The translations under genes and the position numbers were made by a program. Under the pieces are notes generated by a model that ran no database searches, was not told where the DNA came from, and was given only the letters and a program-made list of their open reading frames with translations. A DNA stretch of 64,000 nt from CADCVW01 sp964251385 (GTDB taxonomy: Bacteria > Pseudomonadota > Alphaproteobacteria > Sphingomonadales > Sphingomonadaceae). Positions 41,267 through 49,086 of the stretch are shown in pieces. Location: assembly GCA_964251385.1 (NCBI GenBank), contig CAXUJK010000005.1:1-64000 (forward strand), written 5' to 3'. Positions within the stretch are counted from its first letter, which is position 1. Every line of letters begins with the position of its first letter.

Positions 41267-41926
41267 ATGATGCCGCCGTCGCCAGAATGGAGAGTTTCGC
41301 CCGGTCTGACGCCCTACCTGGACGCGCTGGCCGAGATGAACGCGCGGGCCGCCGCGATCCGCTGCGGGAATGCAGGCGAACTCGTGTGGCTGGTCGAACA
41401 TCCCGCGCTCTACACAAGCGGGACGAGCGCCGATCCGGCCGAACTGTTCAACCCCGCGGGATACCCCGTGCATGCGGCCGGGCGCGGCGGGCGCTACACT
41501 TATCACGGGCCGGGGCAGCGCGTCGTCTACGTCATGCTCGACCTTGCCGTACGCGGACGCGACGTGCGCGCCTACGTCCATGCGTTGGAAGGCTGGGTCA
41601 TCGCGGCGGTTGGTGGCATCGGGATCGCCGCGCATCGCGCGCCGGGGCGGATCGGCATCTGGACAAATACGGGCACGGCCGAGAAGAAGATCGCGGCAAT
41701 CGGCGTGCGCGTGTCGCGGTGGGTGACCACCCACGGGACCGCGATCAACATAGATCCGGCGCTGGGCGATTTTTCCGGTATCGTTCCGTGCGGCATCAGC
41801 GAACAAGGCGTGACCAGCGTCAGGGATTTGGGCCATCCCGGAACCATGACGGAGGTTGACGCGGCGCTCCGTGCGGGCCTAACGGGCTTTCTGGCTGCGC
41901 TCGCAAACCCTCAAGTCTGTGCTTGA
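41267..41926 (+). CDS. lipB: Octanoyl-ACP:protein N-octanoyltransferase
   Basis: Transfers octanoate from acyl carrier protein to lipoyl domains, the first step in lipoate-cofactor assembly. It has 219 residues from the ATG at 41267 (41270 is equally possible). Signatures are AGRGGRYTYHGPGQRVVYVM, catalytic Lys141 in EKKIAAIGVRVSRW and the nucleophile Cys175 in IVPCGISEQGVTS. The gene stands alone. Likely clients in this window include GcvH. A low-GC, promoter-like stretch follows it before the Met-rich lipoprotein gene. Confidence 0.96.
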   Translation: MMPPSPEWRVSPGLTPYLDALAEMNARAAAIRCGNAGELVWLVEHPALYTSGTSADPAELFNPAGYPVHAAGRGGRYTYHGPGQRVVYVMLDLAVRGRDVRAYVHALEGWVIAAVGGIGIAAHRAPGRIGIWTNTGTAEKKIAAIGVRVSRWVTTHGTAINIDPALGDFSGIVPCGISEQGVTSVRDLGHPGTMTEVDAALRAGLTGFLAALANPQVCA

Positions 41927-42012
41927 GGGACGTAGCCTTTGCGTCTATTGCATGCTCGATTTGGTAAATTTGGGGCCAACCCGATCCAAGTCTCTTTTAG
42001 GGAGTAATTTGA

Positions 42013-42369
42013 ATGCGTGACCTTCTGAACAAGCTTTTGACCGGTTCGATGGTCGCCGGTGCGGCCCTCGTCGTTTCCGCCTGTGGCGGCAGCGAGAACG
42101 CCAACACCGTCGACAACACCACCGTGACCGAAATGGACGCGGCCGGAACCGTCGACGGCACCACCAACGACATGACCGCGATCGACGGCGCCAACGGCAT
42201 GGGCAACATGTCCATGGACGCGAACGCGATGGACGCCAACATGTCGTCGAACATGTCGAGCGGCAACATGATGTCGGGCAACATGTCCGGCAACATGTCG
42301 GGCGGCAACATGTCCGGCAACATGATGTCGACCAACACCGCGACGGGTAACATGACCAACGCGATGTAG
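42013..42369 (+). CDS. Met/Asn/Ser-rich small lipoprotein
   Basis: 118-residue lipoprotein with signal MRDLLNKLLTGSMVAGAALV and lipobox VSAC. After the first 60 residues the chain is almost entirely Met, Asn, Ser and Gly, built on imperfect NMSG units (for example SGNMSGNMSGGNMSGNMMS). The DNA shows matching tandem AACATGTC(C/G)GGC units. A ribosome-binding AGGGAG lies 9 nt upstream and a good terminator follows, so it is an expressed monocistronic gene. Closely spaced methionines can bind Cu(I) or Ag(I) or act as an oxidant sink; either role is a guess. Confidence 0.85.
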   Translation: MRDLLNKLLTGSMVAGAALVVSACGGSENANTVDNTTVTEMDAAGTVDGTTNDMTAIDGANGMGNMSMDANAMDANMSSNMSSGNMMSGNMSGNMSGGNMSGNMMSTNTATGNMTNAM

Positions 42370-42394
42370 TTTTTTCGCGTTACGGTTATTGCGA

Positions 42395-42425
42395 GGGGCC
42401 GTCCGGGATGCCGGGCGGCCCCTTT
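42395..42425 (+). terminator. Rho-independent terminator after the Met-rich lipoprotein
   Basis: GGGGCCGTCCGG and CCGGGCGGCCCC form a 12-bp stem with a single T-G interruption around GATG, followed by TTT. It lies 26 nt after the lipoprotein stop. The T tract is short. Confidence 0.75.
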
Positions 42426-42588
42426 GCCATGCGTACGGTCCCGAGCAGGCGCGTCCGGTGCGACGAAGCGAGCTTGCGAAAAGCCGCCACGAAAGCTTGG
42501 CGGCGAGCGGGGCTGGCGACCCCACGTTAACCTTATATACAGTGGTTCGGAGGCAGCGGTACGACGCTCCTGGAAGGACCTGTCGAAC

Positions 42589-43242
42589 GTGCGATTTTCC
42601 AAGATTTTTCTCGGCGCGGCGCTTGCCACGACCGTCTCGCCGGCGGCGGCACAGCTGTTCGTCGTTCCGCCCGATTTTGCCGGGCAGCCGGTCAACGGGT
42701 CCGAACCCGGCATCGGCCTGCCGATCCCGGGCGCGACCCCGCAGGAATACGGCGCGCATCTGCTCTGGAACCTGCGCTCGGGGTTGAACGTGGCCGCGCT
42801 GCAGTGCCAGTTCTCGCCGTCGCTGCGCGTCGTCGACAATTACAACGACATCTTGGCGCATCATTCCGCCGAGTTGGCGTCCGCGTACAAGACCCTGAAC
42901 GACTACTTCAAGCGCGTGCACGGGCCGCGCGAAGGGCAGCGCCTCTTCGACGATTACTCGACCAAGACGTACAACGGCTTTTCGACGCTCTATGCGCAGG
43001 TGGGATTCTGCCAGACGTCCGCTTCGATCGGTCGCGCGGCGGTGGCGGCACCCAAGGGCGGGATGGGCGCAGTCGCGCGTTTGCGCATGCGCGAGCTTCG
43101 CAACAGCCTGGTGCCCGCGGGCGAGCGGTTGTTCATCCCCGATGTCTACCGGATCCGCTACCAGCCGTTCAGTCAGCTGAACCCGGCCTGTTACGATCGC
43201 AAGGACAGGCTGCGCCGTGCGTGCGGCGGTACGGCCAAATAG
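42589..43242 (+). CDS. Exported hypothetical protein with four cysteines
   Basis: 217-residue secreted protein starting with GTG at 42589, nine or so bases after GGAAGGA. The signal peptide ends TTVSPAAAQLF. The mature protein has LWNLRSGLNVAALQCQFSPS, DNYNDILAHHSAELASAYK, FKRVHGPREGQRLFDDYSTK and TYNGFSTLYAQVGFCQTSAS, with two further cysteines near the end (NPACYDRKDRLRRACGG). The four cysteines could form two disulfides. This pattern recurs in sphingomonads as I recall, but no function is known. It is convergent with queE, which ends 2 nt away. Confidence 0.82.
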   Translation: MRFSKIFLGAALATTVSPAAAQLFVVPPDFAGQPVNGSEPGIGLPIPGATPQEYGAHLLWNLRSGLNVAALQCQFSPSLRVVDNYNDILAHHSAELASAYKTLNDYFKRVHGPREGQRLFDDYSTKTYNGFSTLYAQVGFCQTSASIGRAAVAAPKGGMGAVARLRMRELRNSLVPAGERLFIPDVYRIRYQPFSQLNPACYDRKDRLRRACGGTAK

Positions 43243-43243
43243 G

Positions 43244-43867
43244 CTAGCGTAGGCCCAGTATCTTGTGCGTCTGAACGCTGAGGCGCCAGACCGGCCGCTC
43301 CATGACGAGCGCGGTCGCGGCTTCGGTCGCGCCCGCGGGACCGTCCATGGGCTGGACGAGGTGATTGGCGAACGCCCAGGCTTCGAGCTCGATCGGATCG
43401 ATCCCGGGCTGCGGCCAGACGAGCTTGAGTTCGTCGCCGCTTCGCTGGACGACGCTCGATCCGGCCTTGGGGCTGACGCACAGCCAGTCGATGCCGGGCG
43501 GCGCGGGGATGGTGCCGTTGCTCTCCACCGCGATCCTGAACCCGCGCGCGTGCAGCGCGTCGATCAGCGCGGCGTCGACCTGCAACAAGGGCTCGCCGCC
43601 GGTGAGGACGACGAAGCGGGACGCGGGCGTACCCCAGATTGCCTCGATGCTGGTGACGAGCGCTTCGGCATCGGCGTAGCGGCCGCCGTCGGTCCCGTCC
43701 GTGCCGACGAAATCGGTGTCGCAGAAGCGACAGGTCGCCTTGTCGCGGTCGCGCTCGCGCCCCGTCCAGAGATTGCATCCCGCAAAGCGGCAGAAGACCG
43801 CGCGGCGGCCCGCGTGCACCCCCTCCCCCTGCAGCGTCAGGAAGATCTCCTTGACCGCGTAGCTCAC
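43244..43867 (-). CDS. queE: 7-carboxy-7-deazaguanine synthase
   Basis: Radical SAM enzyme that makes 7-carboxy-7-deazaguanine for queuosine synthesis. It has 207 residues from GTG at 43867, overlapping the queC stop by 4 nt. The cluster motif is the expanded CX14CX2C form (Cys31, Cys46, Cys49: GCNLWTGRERD then TCRFCDTDF) found in some proteobacterial QueE. EIFLTLQGEGVHAGRRAVFC and VVLTGGEPLLQVD (SAM-binding GGEP) are also diagnostic. It forms a two-gene unit with queC; queD and queF are not in the window. Confidence 0.96.
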   Translation of the reverse strand: MSYAVKEIFLTLQGEGVHAGRRAVFCRFAGCNLWTGRERDRDKATCRFCDTDFVGTDGTDGGRYADAEALVTSIEAIWGTPASRFVVLTGGEPLLQVDAALIDALHARGFRIAVESNGTIPAPPGIDWLCVSPKAGSSVVQRSGDELKLVWPQPGIDPIELEAWAFANHLVQPMDGPAGATEAATALVMERPVWRLSVQTHKILGLR

Positions 43868-44553
43868 TGGACGGCGTAGGTGGTGGGGTCGGGCAAACCC
43901 GCGTCGACGAACCCCGCGCGACGCAGACGGCAGGCGTCGCAAAGGCCGCAGTGAACGACTTGCGTGTCCGCGGGCGCGGGGTCGTAGCACGACCAGCTGA
44001 GCCCTGCGTCGAGACCGAGCCGTGCCGCTTCCCGCGCGATCTGCGCCTTGCCAAGCGCCATGAGAGGCGCGTGGACGCGGAAGCGCCCGCCTTCGACGCC
44101 GGCCTTGGTGGCGAGGTCCGCGAGCGTTTCGAACGCGGACACGAACTCGGGCCGGCAGTCGGGGTAGCCCGAATAGTCGAGTGCGTTGACGCCGACGAAC
44201 AGGTCGTACGCACCCGCCGCCTCCGCCCAACCAAGCGCCAGACTGAGGAAGATCGTGTTGCGTGCGGGGACGTAGGTGACGGGGATCGTGTCGTCCACGC
44301 CGGCCTTGGGCACGTCGATCGCGTCGGTCAGGGCGGAGCCGCCGAACGCGGATAGGTCGACGGGGAGCACGATGTGGCGAACCGCCCCCACCGCGTCGGA
44401 CACCCGCGCCGCGGCTTCGAGCTCGATCCGGTGGCGCTGCTTGTAGTCGACGGTGAGCGCCAGGACGTCGTAGCCGCTTTCCCGCGCCAAGGCCGCCGTG
44501 ACGAAGGAGTCGAGCCCGCCCGAGACGAGGACAACGGCTTTGGGAACGGTCAT
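43864..44553 (-). CDS. queC: 7-cyano-7-deazaguanine synthase
   Basis: ATP-dependent ligase that converts 7-carboxy-7-deazaguanine to preQ0. It is 229 residues. The PP-loop is SGGLDS at residues 11-16 (AVVLVSGGLDSFVTAALARE). The zinc ligands are Cys189, Cys202, Cys205 and Cys208 (VVHCGLCDACRLRRAGF). DYKQRHRIELEAA and YVPARNTIFLSLALGWAEA are family blocks. The upstream leader holds a terminator hairpin but no preQ1 riboswitch that I can recognise. It is translationally coupled to queE. Confidence 0.97.
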   Translation of the reverse strand: MTVPKAVVLVSGGLDSFVTAALARESGYDVLALTVDYKQRHRIELEAAARVSDAVGAVRHIVLPVDLSAFGGSALTDAIDVPKAGVDDTIPVTYVPARNTIFLSLALGWAEAAGAYDLFVGVNALDYSGYPDCRPEFVSAFETLADLATKAGVEGGRFRVHAPLMALGKAQIAREAARLGLDAGLSWSCYDPAPADTQVVHCGLCDACRLRRAGFVDAGLPDPTTYAVQ

Positions 44554-44582
44554 GGCACCACGCTACCACAAGCGCGCCGCAA

Positions 44583-44611
44583 CCAAGAAGGGCCGCCTGC
44601 GAGGGCGGCCC
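44583..44611 (-). terminator. Rho-independent terminator between hslO and queC
   Basis: On the minus strand GGGCCGCC-CTCGCA-GGCGGCCC is followed by TTCTTGG. The stem is 8 bp and fully GC. It lies 110 nt after the hslO stop and about 30 nt before the queC start, so it probably ends the argD-hslO transcript; partial read-through into queCE is possible. Confidence 0.75.
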
Positions 44612-44721
44612 AGTTGAGGCCGAAGCCACGTTCAGGGAGGAACGCGTGCCGATGAACAGCACAGCCCTTTATGTGGATGAACTTATGTAAACGCTTGCTT
44701 AACACGGAGTGCGAGGTGCGG

Positions 44722-45618
44722 TCAGTGGGTCAGGATGCGCGCCGGAACGGGAAAGCTGCGCGCGCAGAACTCGCAGTCGACGCTGATCGTGCCGTCGGCG
44801 TCCGCCATGTCGGCGCGCTCGTCGGCGGGGAAGCGCATGATGACGTCGCGGATATGGTCGGGATCGCACCGGCACCCGCGCGACAGCGGCACGGGATCGG
44901 TGATGCGGATTTCGGTTTCTTCGTGGAACAGCCGCCACAACAGCGCGTCCAGCGGCAGATCCGCATCGACGAGTTCGTCCGGCTTGACCGTCTCGCCGAG
45001 CGCGCGGACGTGGTCCCATTCGGGGTGATCGAGCCGCGTGTGGATGCGGTCGCGGCCTTCCTCGCCCTCGGGCAGATGCTGGATCAGGATGCCGCCCGCG
45101 CTCCAGCGGCCCGCATGTTGCCGCACCGCGAGCCGCACGAGGCTCGGGATCTGTTCCGATTGGGCAAAGTAGCTTTCGGCGGCTTCGGCGAGCGAGCCGC
45201 CTTCGAGCGGAACGACGCCCTGATACCGTTCCTTGGTTGCTGCCTGATCGAACGTGATCGCGAGGTAGCCGCGGCCGAACAGCGCGAACAGCGACGGTTC
45301 GGCGGGACCGAGCGCGAATCTTTCCGGGTCGTGGCGCAGGTAGCCGCGGATCGCGCCGCCGCTGTAATCGGCGACGAGCAGGTCGACGATGCCGTTTTGC
45401 GTCTGCGCCTGAAGCGTCAGCTGCCCGCCCGCGTCCTTGAGCATCGCGCCGAACAAGGCGGTCAGCGTGAGGGCTTCCGCAAGAAGCCGTGCGATCACAG
45501 GCGGGTAGGCGTGCGCGCTTAGAATGATATCGAGGACGGGACCCAGGCGCGCGAGGCGTCCGCGCGCGTGCCGTTCGGGCAGCGTGAAGCCCAGCGCCTG
45601 ATCCGTCGTCCCGATCAC
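44722..45618 (-). CDS. hslO: Redox-regulated chaperone Hsp33
   Basis: Chaperone activated by oxidants when its zinc-bound cysteines form disulfides. It has 298 residues from GTG at 45618, overlapping the argD stop by 4 nt. The redox switch is intact: Cys249 and Cys251 in GCRCDPDHI and Cys282 and Cys285 in VDCEFCARSF. The core domain has AEALTLTALFGAMLKDAGGQ and YLAITFDQAATKERYQGVV. Downstream is a terminator, then queC. In some sphingomonads argF lies between argD and this gene (from memory); it does not here. Confidence 0.96.
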   Translation of the reverse strand: MIGTTDQALGFTLPERHARGRLARLGPVLDIILSAHAYPPVIARLLAEALTLTALFGAMLKDAGGQLTLQAQTQNGIVDLLVADYSGGAIRGYLRHDPERFALGPAEPSLFALFGRGYLAITFDQAATKERYQGVVPLEGGSLAEAAESYFAQSEQIPSLVRLAVRQHAGRWSAGGILIQHLPEGEEGRDRIHTRLDHPEWDHVRALGETVKPDELVDADLPLDALLWRLFHEETEIRITDPVPLSRGCRCDPDHIRDVIMRFPADERADMADADGTISVDCEFCARSFPVPARILTH

Positions 45619-46805
45619 GCCGCGGCTTGCACCGGCTGGTAATCGCGCGCGGCGGCGGACAGGCGCTCGACGAACTCGGCGATGTGCGCGTCCTCGATGA
45701 TGAGCGGCGGCAGGACCCGCATGACGTTGTCGCCCGCCGCCACCGTCAGCAGCCCGCGCGTGCGCAGATACAGCACGAAGTCGCGCACGTCCGTCTTCAT
45801 CCGGAGGCCGAGCATCAGCCCGGTGCCGCGGACGCCGTCGAACAGATGGTCGTGGTTCGGGATCATCTGTTCCAGCGCACCGCGGAGACGCTCGCCCTTC
45901 TGCTTGACATGGTCGAGGAATTCCCGAGTCGCGACGACATCCAGCACGGCTTCGCCCGCGGCCATGGCGAGCGGATTGCCGCCGTAGGTCGAGCCGTGCG
46001 TCCCGACGACCATGCCCGCCGCCGCCTTTTCGGTGGCGAGGCACGCGCCCAGCGGAAAGCCCCCTCCGATGCCTTTGGCGGTCGCGAGGATATCGGGGGT
46101 GACGCCATATTGTTCGTAGACGTAGAGCGTACCCGTGCGTGCGACGCCGCACTGGACCTCGTCGAAGACCAGCATCAGGTCGTGTTCGTCGCACAGCGCG
46201 CGCAGGCCGTGAAGGAACGCGCGGCTGGCGGGACGGACTCCGCCTTCGCCCTGGATCGGTTCGACCAGGAACCCCGCGGTGTGTTCGTCGACCGCGGCCA
46301 TCGCCGCTTCGAGATCGTCGAAGGGAACGACGGTAAAGCCCGGCAGCAGCGGGGCAAATCCGTCGCGCAGCTTGTCCTGATCCGTCGCGCTGATCGTCGC
46401 CATCGTGCGGCCGTGGAACGCGTTGGAGAACGTGATCAACGTGTTCTTGTGCGGGTTGCCGTGCGCATGGTGGTAGCGGCGCGCGGTCTTGATCGCGCAC
46501 TCGACCGCCTCCGCGCCCGAATTGCCGAAGAACACGGTATCCGCGAACGTCAGGTCGACGAGCCGCTGCGCCAGCCGCTCGCCCTGGGGCGATCCGTACA
46601 AGTTCGACACGTGCATCAGCGTCGCGGCCTGCCGCTGGATCGCGGAGATCAGATGCGGGTGGTTGTGGCCGAGCAGATTGACCGCGATGCCCGACGCGAA
46701 ATCGAGATAGCGCGTCCCGTCCTCGTCGATGAGGTACGGCCCCTCGCCCTTGACCGGCCGCACGTGCGACCGCGGGTAGACGGGCATGAGCGGGGTGATG
46801 GTCAA
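45615..46805 (-). CDS. argD: Acetylornithine aminotransferase
   Basis: PLP-dependent aminotransferase of arginine (and possibly lysine) synthesis, using N-acetylornithine. The chosen start is TTG at 46805, 7 nt after AAGGA, giving TITPLMPVYPRSHVRPVKGE and 396 residues; a TTG at 46832 would add nine residues and sit against a terminator. The PLP lysine is in ILATAKGIGGGFPLGA (Lys244 in this numbering). DFASGIAVNLLGHNHP, FFGNSGAEAVECAIKTAR and VFDEVQCGVARTG are typical. hslO overlaps its stop by 4 nt. No other arginine gene is adjacent. Confidence 0.95.
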   Translation of the reverse strand: MTITPLMPVYPRSHVRPVKGEGPYLIDEDGTRYLDFASGIAVNLLGHNHPHLISAIQRQAATLMHVSNLYGSPQGERLAQRLVDLTFADTVFFGNSGAEAVECAIKTARRYHHAHGNPHKNTLITFSNAFHGRTMATISATDQDKLRDGFAPLLPGFTVVPFDDLEAAMAAVDEHTAGFLVEPIQGEGGVRPASRAFLHGLRALCDEHDLMLVFDEVQCGVARTGTLYVYEQYGVTPDILATAKGIGGGFPLGACLATEKAAAGMVVGTHGSTYGGNPLAMAAGEAVLDVVATREFLDHVKQKGERLRGALEQMIPNHDHLFDGVRGTGLMLGLRMKTDVRDFVLYLRTRGLLTVAAGDNVMRVLPPLIIEDAHIAEFVERLSAAARDYQPVQAAA

Positions 46806-46834
46806 GCGGGGTTCCTTCGCGTCGTTCGCCAACG

Positions 46835-46860
46835 AAAAGGGCGACCTGGCAAGGTCGCCC
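46835..46860 (-). terminator. Rho-independent terminator upstream of argD
   Basis: On the minus strand GGGCGACCT-TGCC-AGGTCGCCC is a perfect 9-bp stem followed by TTTTC. It lies about 58 nt after the stop of the exported protein at 46918 and about 30 nt before the argD start, separating the two transcripts. Confidence 0.85.
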
Positions 46861-46917
46861 TCCGGCTTATCAACTATATGGAGTTCGGCCCCGAGCCGTC
46901 AACGCGGAGCCGAACGC

Positions 46918-47403
46918 TCAGTCGTCGTCGTCGCGGTCACGGCGGTCGTAGCGGCGATCGTCGTCGTAGCGGCGATCGTCGTTCCGGTTGTCGTAGTAGC
47001 GGCCGTCATTGCCGTACCCATTGCCGTTGCCGTTGTTGTAGCGGCGGCCGTCCTGCCGGTCCTCGCGGATCTGCTGACGCAGGTTCTGGATACGCTGCTG
47101 CAGGTCGTACTGCTCGCGGCGGTCGATGCCGTTGCGCGCGAACTCGTTGTAGCGGCGCTCGATCTGGTAGAGCTCGCGCTGCAGCCGGATGCCTTCGTTG
47201 CGCGACACAGCGCCGCGCTGCGTGACGCGCTGGATACGTTCGCGAAGCTGGTAGATCTGCTGCTGGAGCTGTTGGCCCTGCTGCTGGTAACCGTAGCGAC
47301 CATCGTCGTAGCGACGATCCTCGTAGCGCTGGTACTGCGCCGATGCCGGCGCGGCGATGACGGCGGTTGACGCAATCATGATGGAAAGAATGAGCTTACG
47401 CAT
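46918..47403 (-). CDS. Exported Gln/Arg/Asp-rich coiled protein
   Basis: 161-residue exported protein of unknown function. The ATG at 47403 starts a signal peptide MRKLILSIMIASTAVIAAPA ending ASAQ. A Tyr/Arg/Asp stretch (YEDRRYDDGRYGYQQQ) leads into a long helical region with heptad-like patterns (QLQQQIYQLRERIQRVTQR, RLQRELYQIERRYNEFARNG, QRIQNLRQQIREDRQDGRR). The tail is Asn/Gly then Arg/Asp-rich, ending in a run of Asp. Composition echoes the lipoprotein at 34651. A terminator follows. Confidence 0.82.
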   Translation of the reverse strand: MRKLILSIMIASTAVIAAPASAQYQRYEDRRYDDGRYGYQQQGQQLQQQIYQLRERIQRVTQRGAVSRNEGIRLQRELYQIERRYNEFARNGIDRREQYDLQQRIQNLRQQIREDRQDGRRYNNGNGNGYGNDGRYYDNRNDDRRYDDDRRYDRRDRDDDD

Positions 47404-47492
47404 GGTGTTACTCCCTGAAGGTCCCGCTGCTTGGACAATCGCACCCTGGGCGTGTGAGCAGCCTGAACGACACCGACAGCGTTCGTTAACGA

Positions 47493-48332
47493 TCAGGGCT
47501 TGAGCTTCCAGCCGCTGCGCAGGAGCGCGTAGGTGAGCGCGCAAAGCGCGATGTTGATCGCCAGGAGGACAAGCGCACCGAGACCGATCGGCGAGTCGGC
47601 GATGCCGAGGAACCCGTAGCGGAATCCGGAGATGACGTAGAAGAACGGATTGGCGTGGCTGATCGCCTGGAACGTCGGCGAGAGCTGATCGACCGCGTAG
47701 AAGGTGCCGGACAGCAGCGACAGCGGCGCCACCAGGAAGTTGGTAACAGACGCGGCGTGGTCGAACTTGTCCGCCCAGATCGAGGTCAGCAGGCCCAGGA
47801 ACGCGAGCATGGTCGACCCCATCAGCCCGAACCAGACGACCGCCCACAGATGTTCGGGCACGACGCGCACGCCCGGCCAGAACACCATCGCCAGCCACAC
47901 CGCGAACCCGACCAGCACCGCGCGCGTCACCGCGGCACCGATGATGCCCGCGATCAGCTCGCCGTTCGACAGCGGGGGCATGAGATAATCGACGATGTTG
48001 CCCTGGATCTTGCCGATCAGCAGCGCGAAGCTCGAGTTGGCGAACGCGTTCTGGATCATTCCCATGACGATCAGGCCGGGCGCGATGAACGCGGCGAACG
48101 GCACGCCCATGACCTGGCGCCCGCGGCCCCCGCCGGTTCCCCCGAGTGCCACCGTAAAGATCACGAGAAACAACAGCGTGGTGATCGCGGGCGCCCACAC
48201 CGTCTGCAGTTGCACCTTGAAAAAGCGGCGCACCTCCTTCAAGTATAATGTCTTCAAGCCGCCCAGATTGACGTTCCGGATCACGGGAACGCCGGGCTCG
48301 GTACGAACCCAGGAAGATGTTCGGTCGTTCAT
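47493..48332 (-). CDS. ABC-2 type transporter permease
   Basis: 279-residue permease of the ABC-2 family (drug, polysaccharide or lipid export). A short basic N-terminus with GLKTLYLKEVRRFFKVQ, the cytoplasmic connector helix of this family, precedes six hydrophobic segments (TLLFLVIFTVALGG, PFAAFIAPGLIVMGMIQ, VLVGFAVWLAMVFWPGVRVV, VVWFGLMGSTMLAFLGLL, NFLVAPLSLLSGTFYAVDQL, ALVLLAINIALCALTYALL). NPFFYVISGFRYGFLGIADS is the conserved C-terminal block. The matching ATP-binding subunit is not adjacent on either side. It is divergent from gcrA by 67 nt. Confidence 0.92.
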   Translation of the reverse strand: MNDRTSSWVRTEPGVPVIRNVNLGGLKTLYLKEVRRFFKVQLQTVWAPAITTLLFLVIFTVALGGTGGGRGRQVMGVPFAAFIAPGLIVMGMIQNAFANSSFALLIGKIQGNIVDYLMPPLSNGELIAGIIGAAVTRAVLVGFAVWLAMVFWPGVRVVPEHLWAVVWFGLMGSTMLAFLGLLTSIWADKFDHAASVTNFLVAPLSLLSGTFYAVDQLSPTFQAISHANPFFYVISGFRYGFLGIADSPIGLGALVLLAINIALCALTYALLRSGWKLKP

Positions 48333-48399
48333 CCCCGTCGCCTACGCGCGAAATCGGGGATGCGGCAAGCATTTGCCCGAAGAGATTGGATGATTGCCT

Positions 48400-49086
48400 A
48401 TGTCGTGGACCGATGAGCGCATCGACCGGCTCAAAGCCTTGTGGACCGAAGGCAATACGGCCAGCCAGATCGCCGATGACCTCGGCGGCGTGTCGCGCAA
48501 CGCGGTGATTGGCAAGGCGCATCGGCTGGGACTGGAAGCACGGCCATCGCCGGTCAAGACGGGCGATGCGGGCAAGGCGCGGACGGCCCCTGTCGTAGCC
48601 ACGCCCGAGCCCCAGCCCGAAGACGACATCGTCCCGCCGGCGCAGGAGACCGAGCAGGCCGAACCTGCCGGAGTCGCGCCCGCCGACGCGGCAGGGCTGG
48701 TCGAGCCGCCCGCGTCGGTGACCGCGCCCGACCCCGTTGAACCGCCCGCGCCGCGCATCGTCTCGGTCGGCCCGGGCGGTTTTCTGCGCCAAGGCCCGGG
48801 CGACCAGCAGGCCCCCATCCCCCCCGCCCCGCCCCGCCGGCTCGTTCCCGCCAAGCCGAGCGCGGAGGTCGCGCACAAGACCAGCCTGCTCGAATTGAAC
48901 GAGCGCATCTGCAAGTGGCCGATCGGGCATCCCGGCGAGCCCGACTTCCACTTCTGCGGCAAGGCGGCGAATCCGGGCTTTCCGTATTGCGTCGACCATT
49001 GCGGGGTCGCCTATCAAGCGCAGTTGCCGAGGCGCGACCGCCGGCCGCCGCCGCCACTTCCGTTCGGGGGTCCGCGTATTCGCTAG
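48400..49086 (+). CDS. gcrA: GcrA-family cell cycle regulator
   Basis: Alphaproteobacterial transcription factor that works with sigma-70 at promoters methylated by CcrM at GANTC sites. It has 228 residues. The N-terminal DNA-binding helix-turn-helix is clear: MSWTDERIDRLKALWTEGNT, ASQIADDLGGVSRNAVIGKA and HRLGLEARP. A long Pro/Ala/Glu linker follows. The C-terminal sigma-interacting domain reads LLELNERICKWPIGHPGEPD then FHFCGKAANPGFPYCVDHCG, with cysteines typical of the family. The linker is longer than in Caulobacter GcrA. Start ATG at 48400; the upstream TTG is unlikely. Confidence 0.94.
   Translation: MSWTDERIDRLKALWTEGNTASQIADDLGGVSRNAVIGKAHRLGLEARPSPVKTGDAGKARTAPVVATPEPQPEDDIVPPAQETEQAEPAGVAPADAAGLVEPPASVTAPDPVEPPAPRIVSVGPGGFLRQGPGDQQAPIPPAPPRRLVPAKPSAEVAHKTSLLELNERICKWPIGHPGEPDFHFCGKAANPGFPYCVDHCGVAYQAQLPRRDRRPPPPLPFGGPRIR

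Noticed and set aside
44554..44721. preQ1 riboswitch upstream of queC
   Set aside because: The leader shows a GC-rich terminator hairpin but not the compact preQ1 aptamer with its A-rich tail.
46918..49017. One long minus-strand frame joining the exported protein, the permease region and gcrA
   Set aside because: Only the last 161 codons from the ATG at 47403 have a signal peptide and ribosome-binding context; the rest is shadow of the permease and gcrA.
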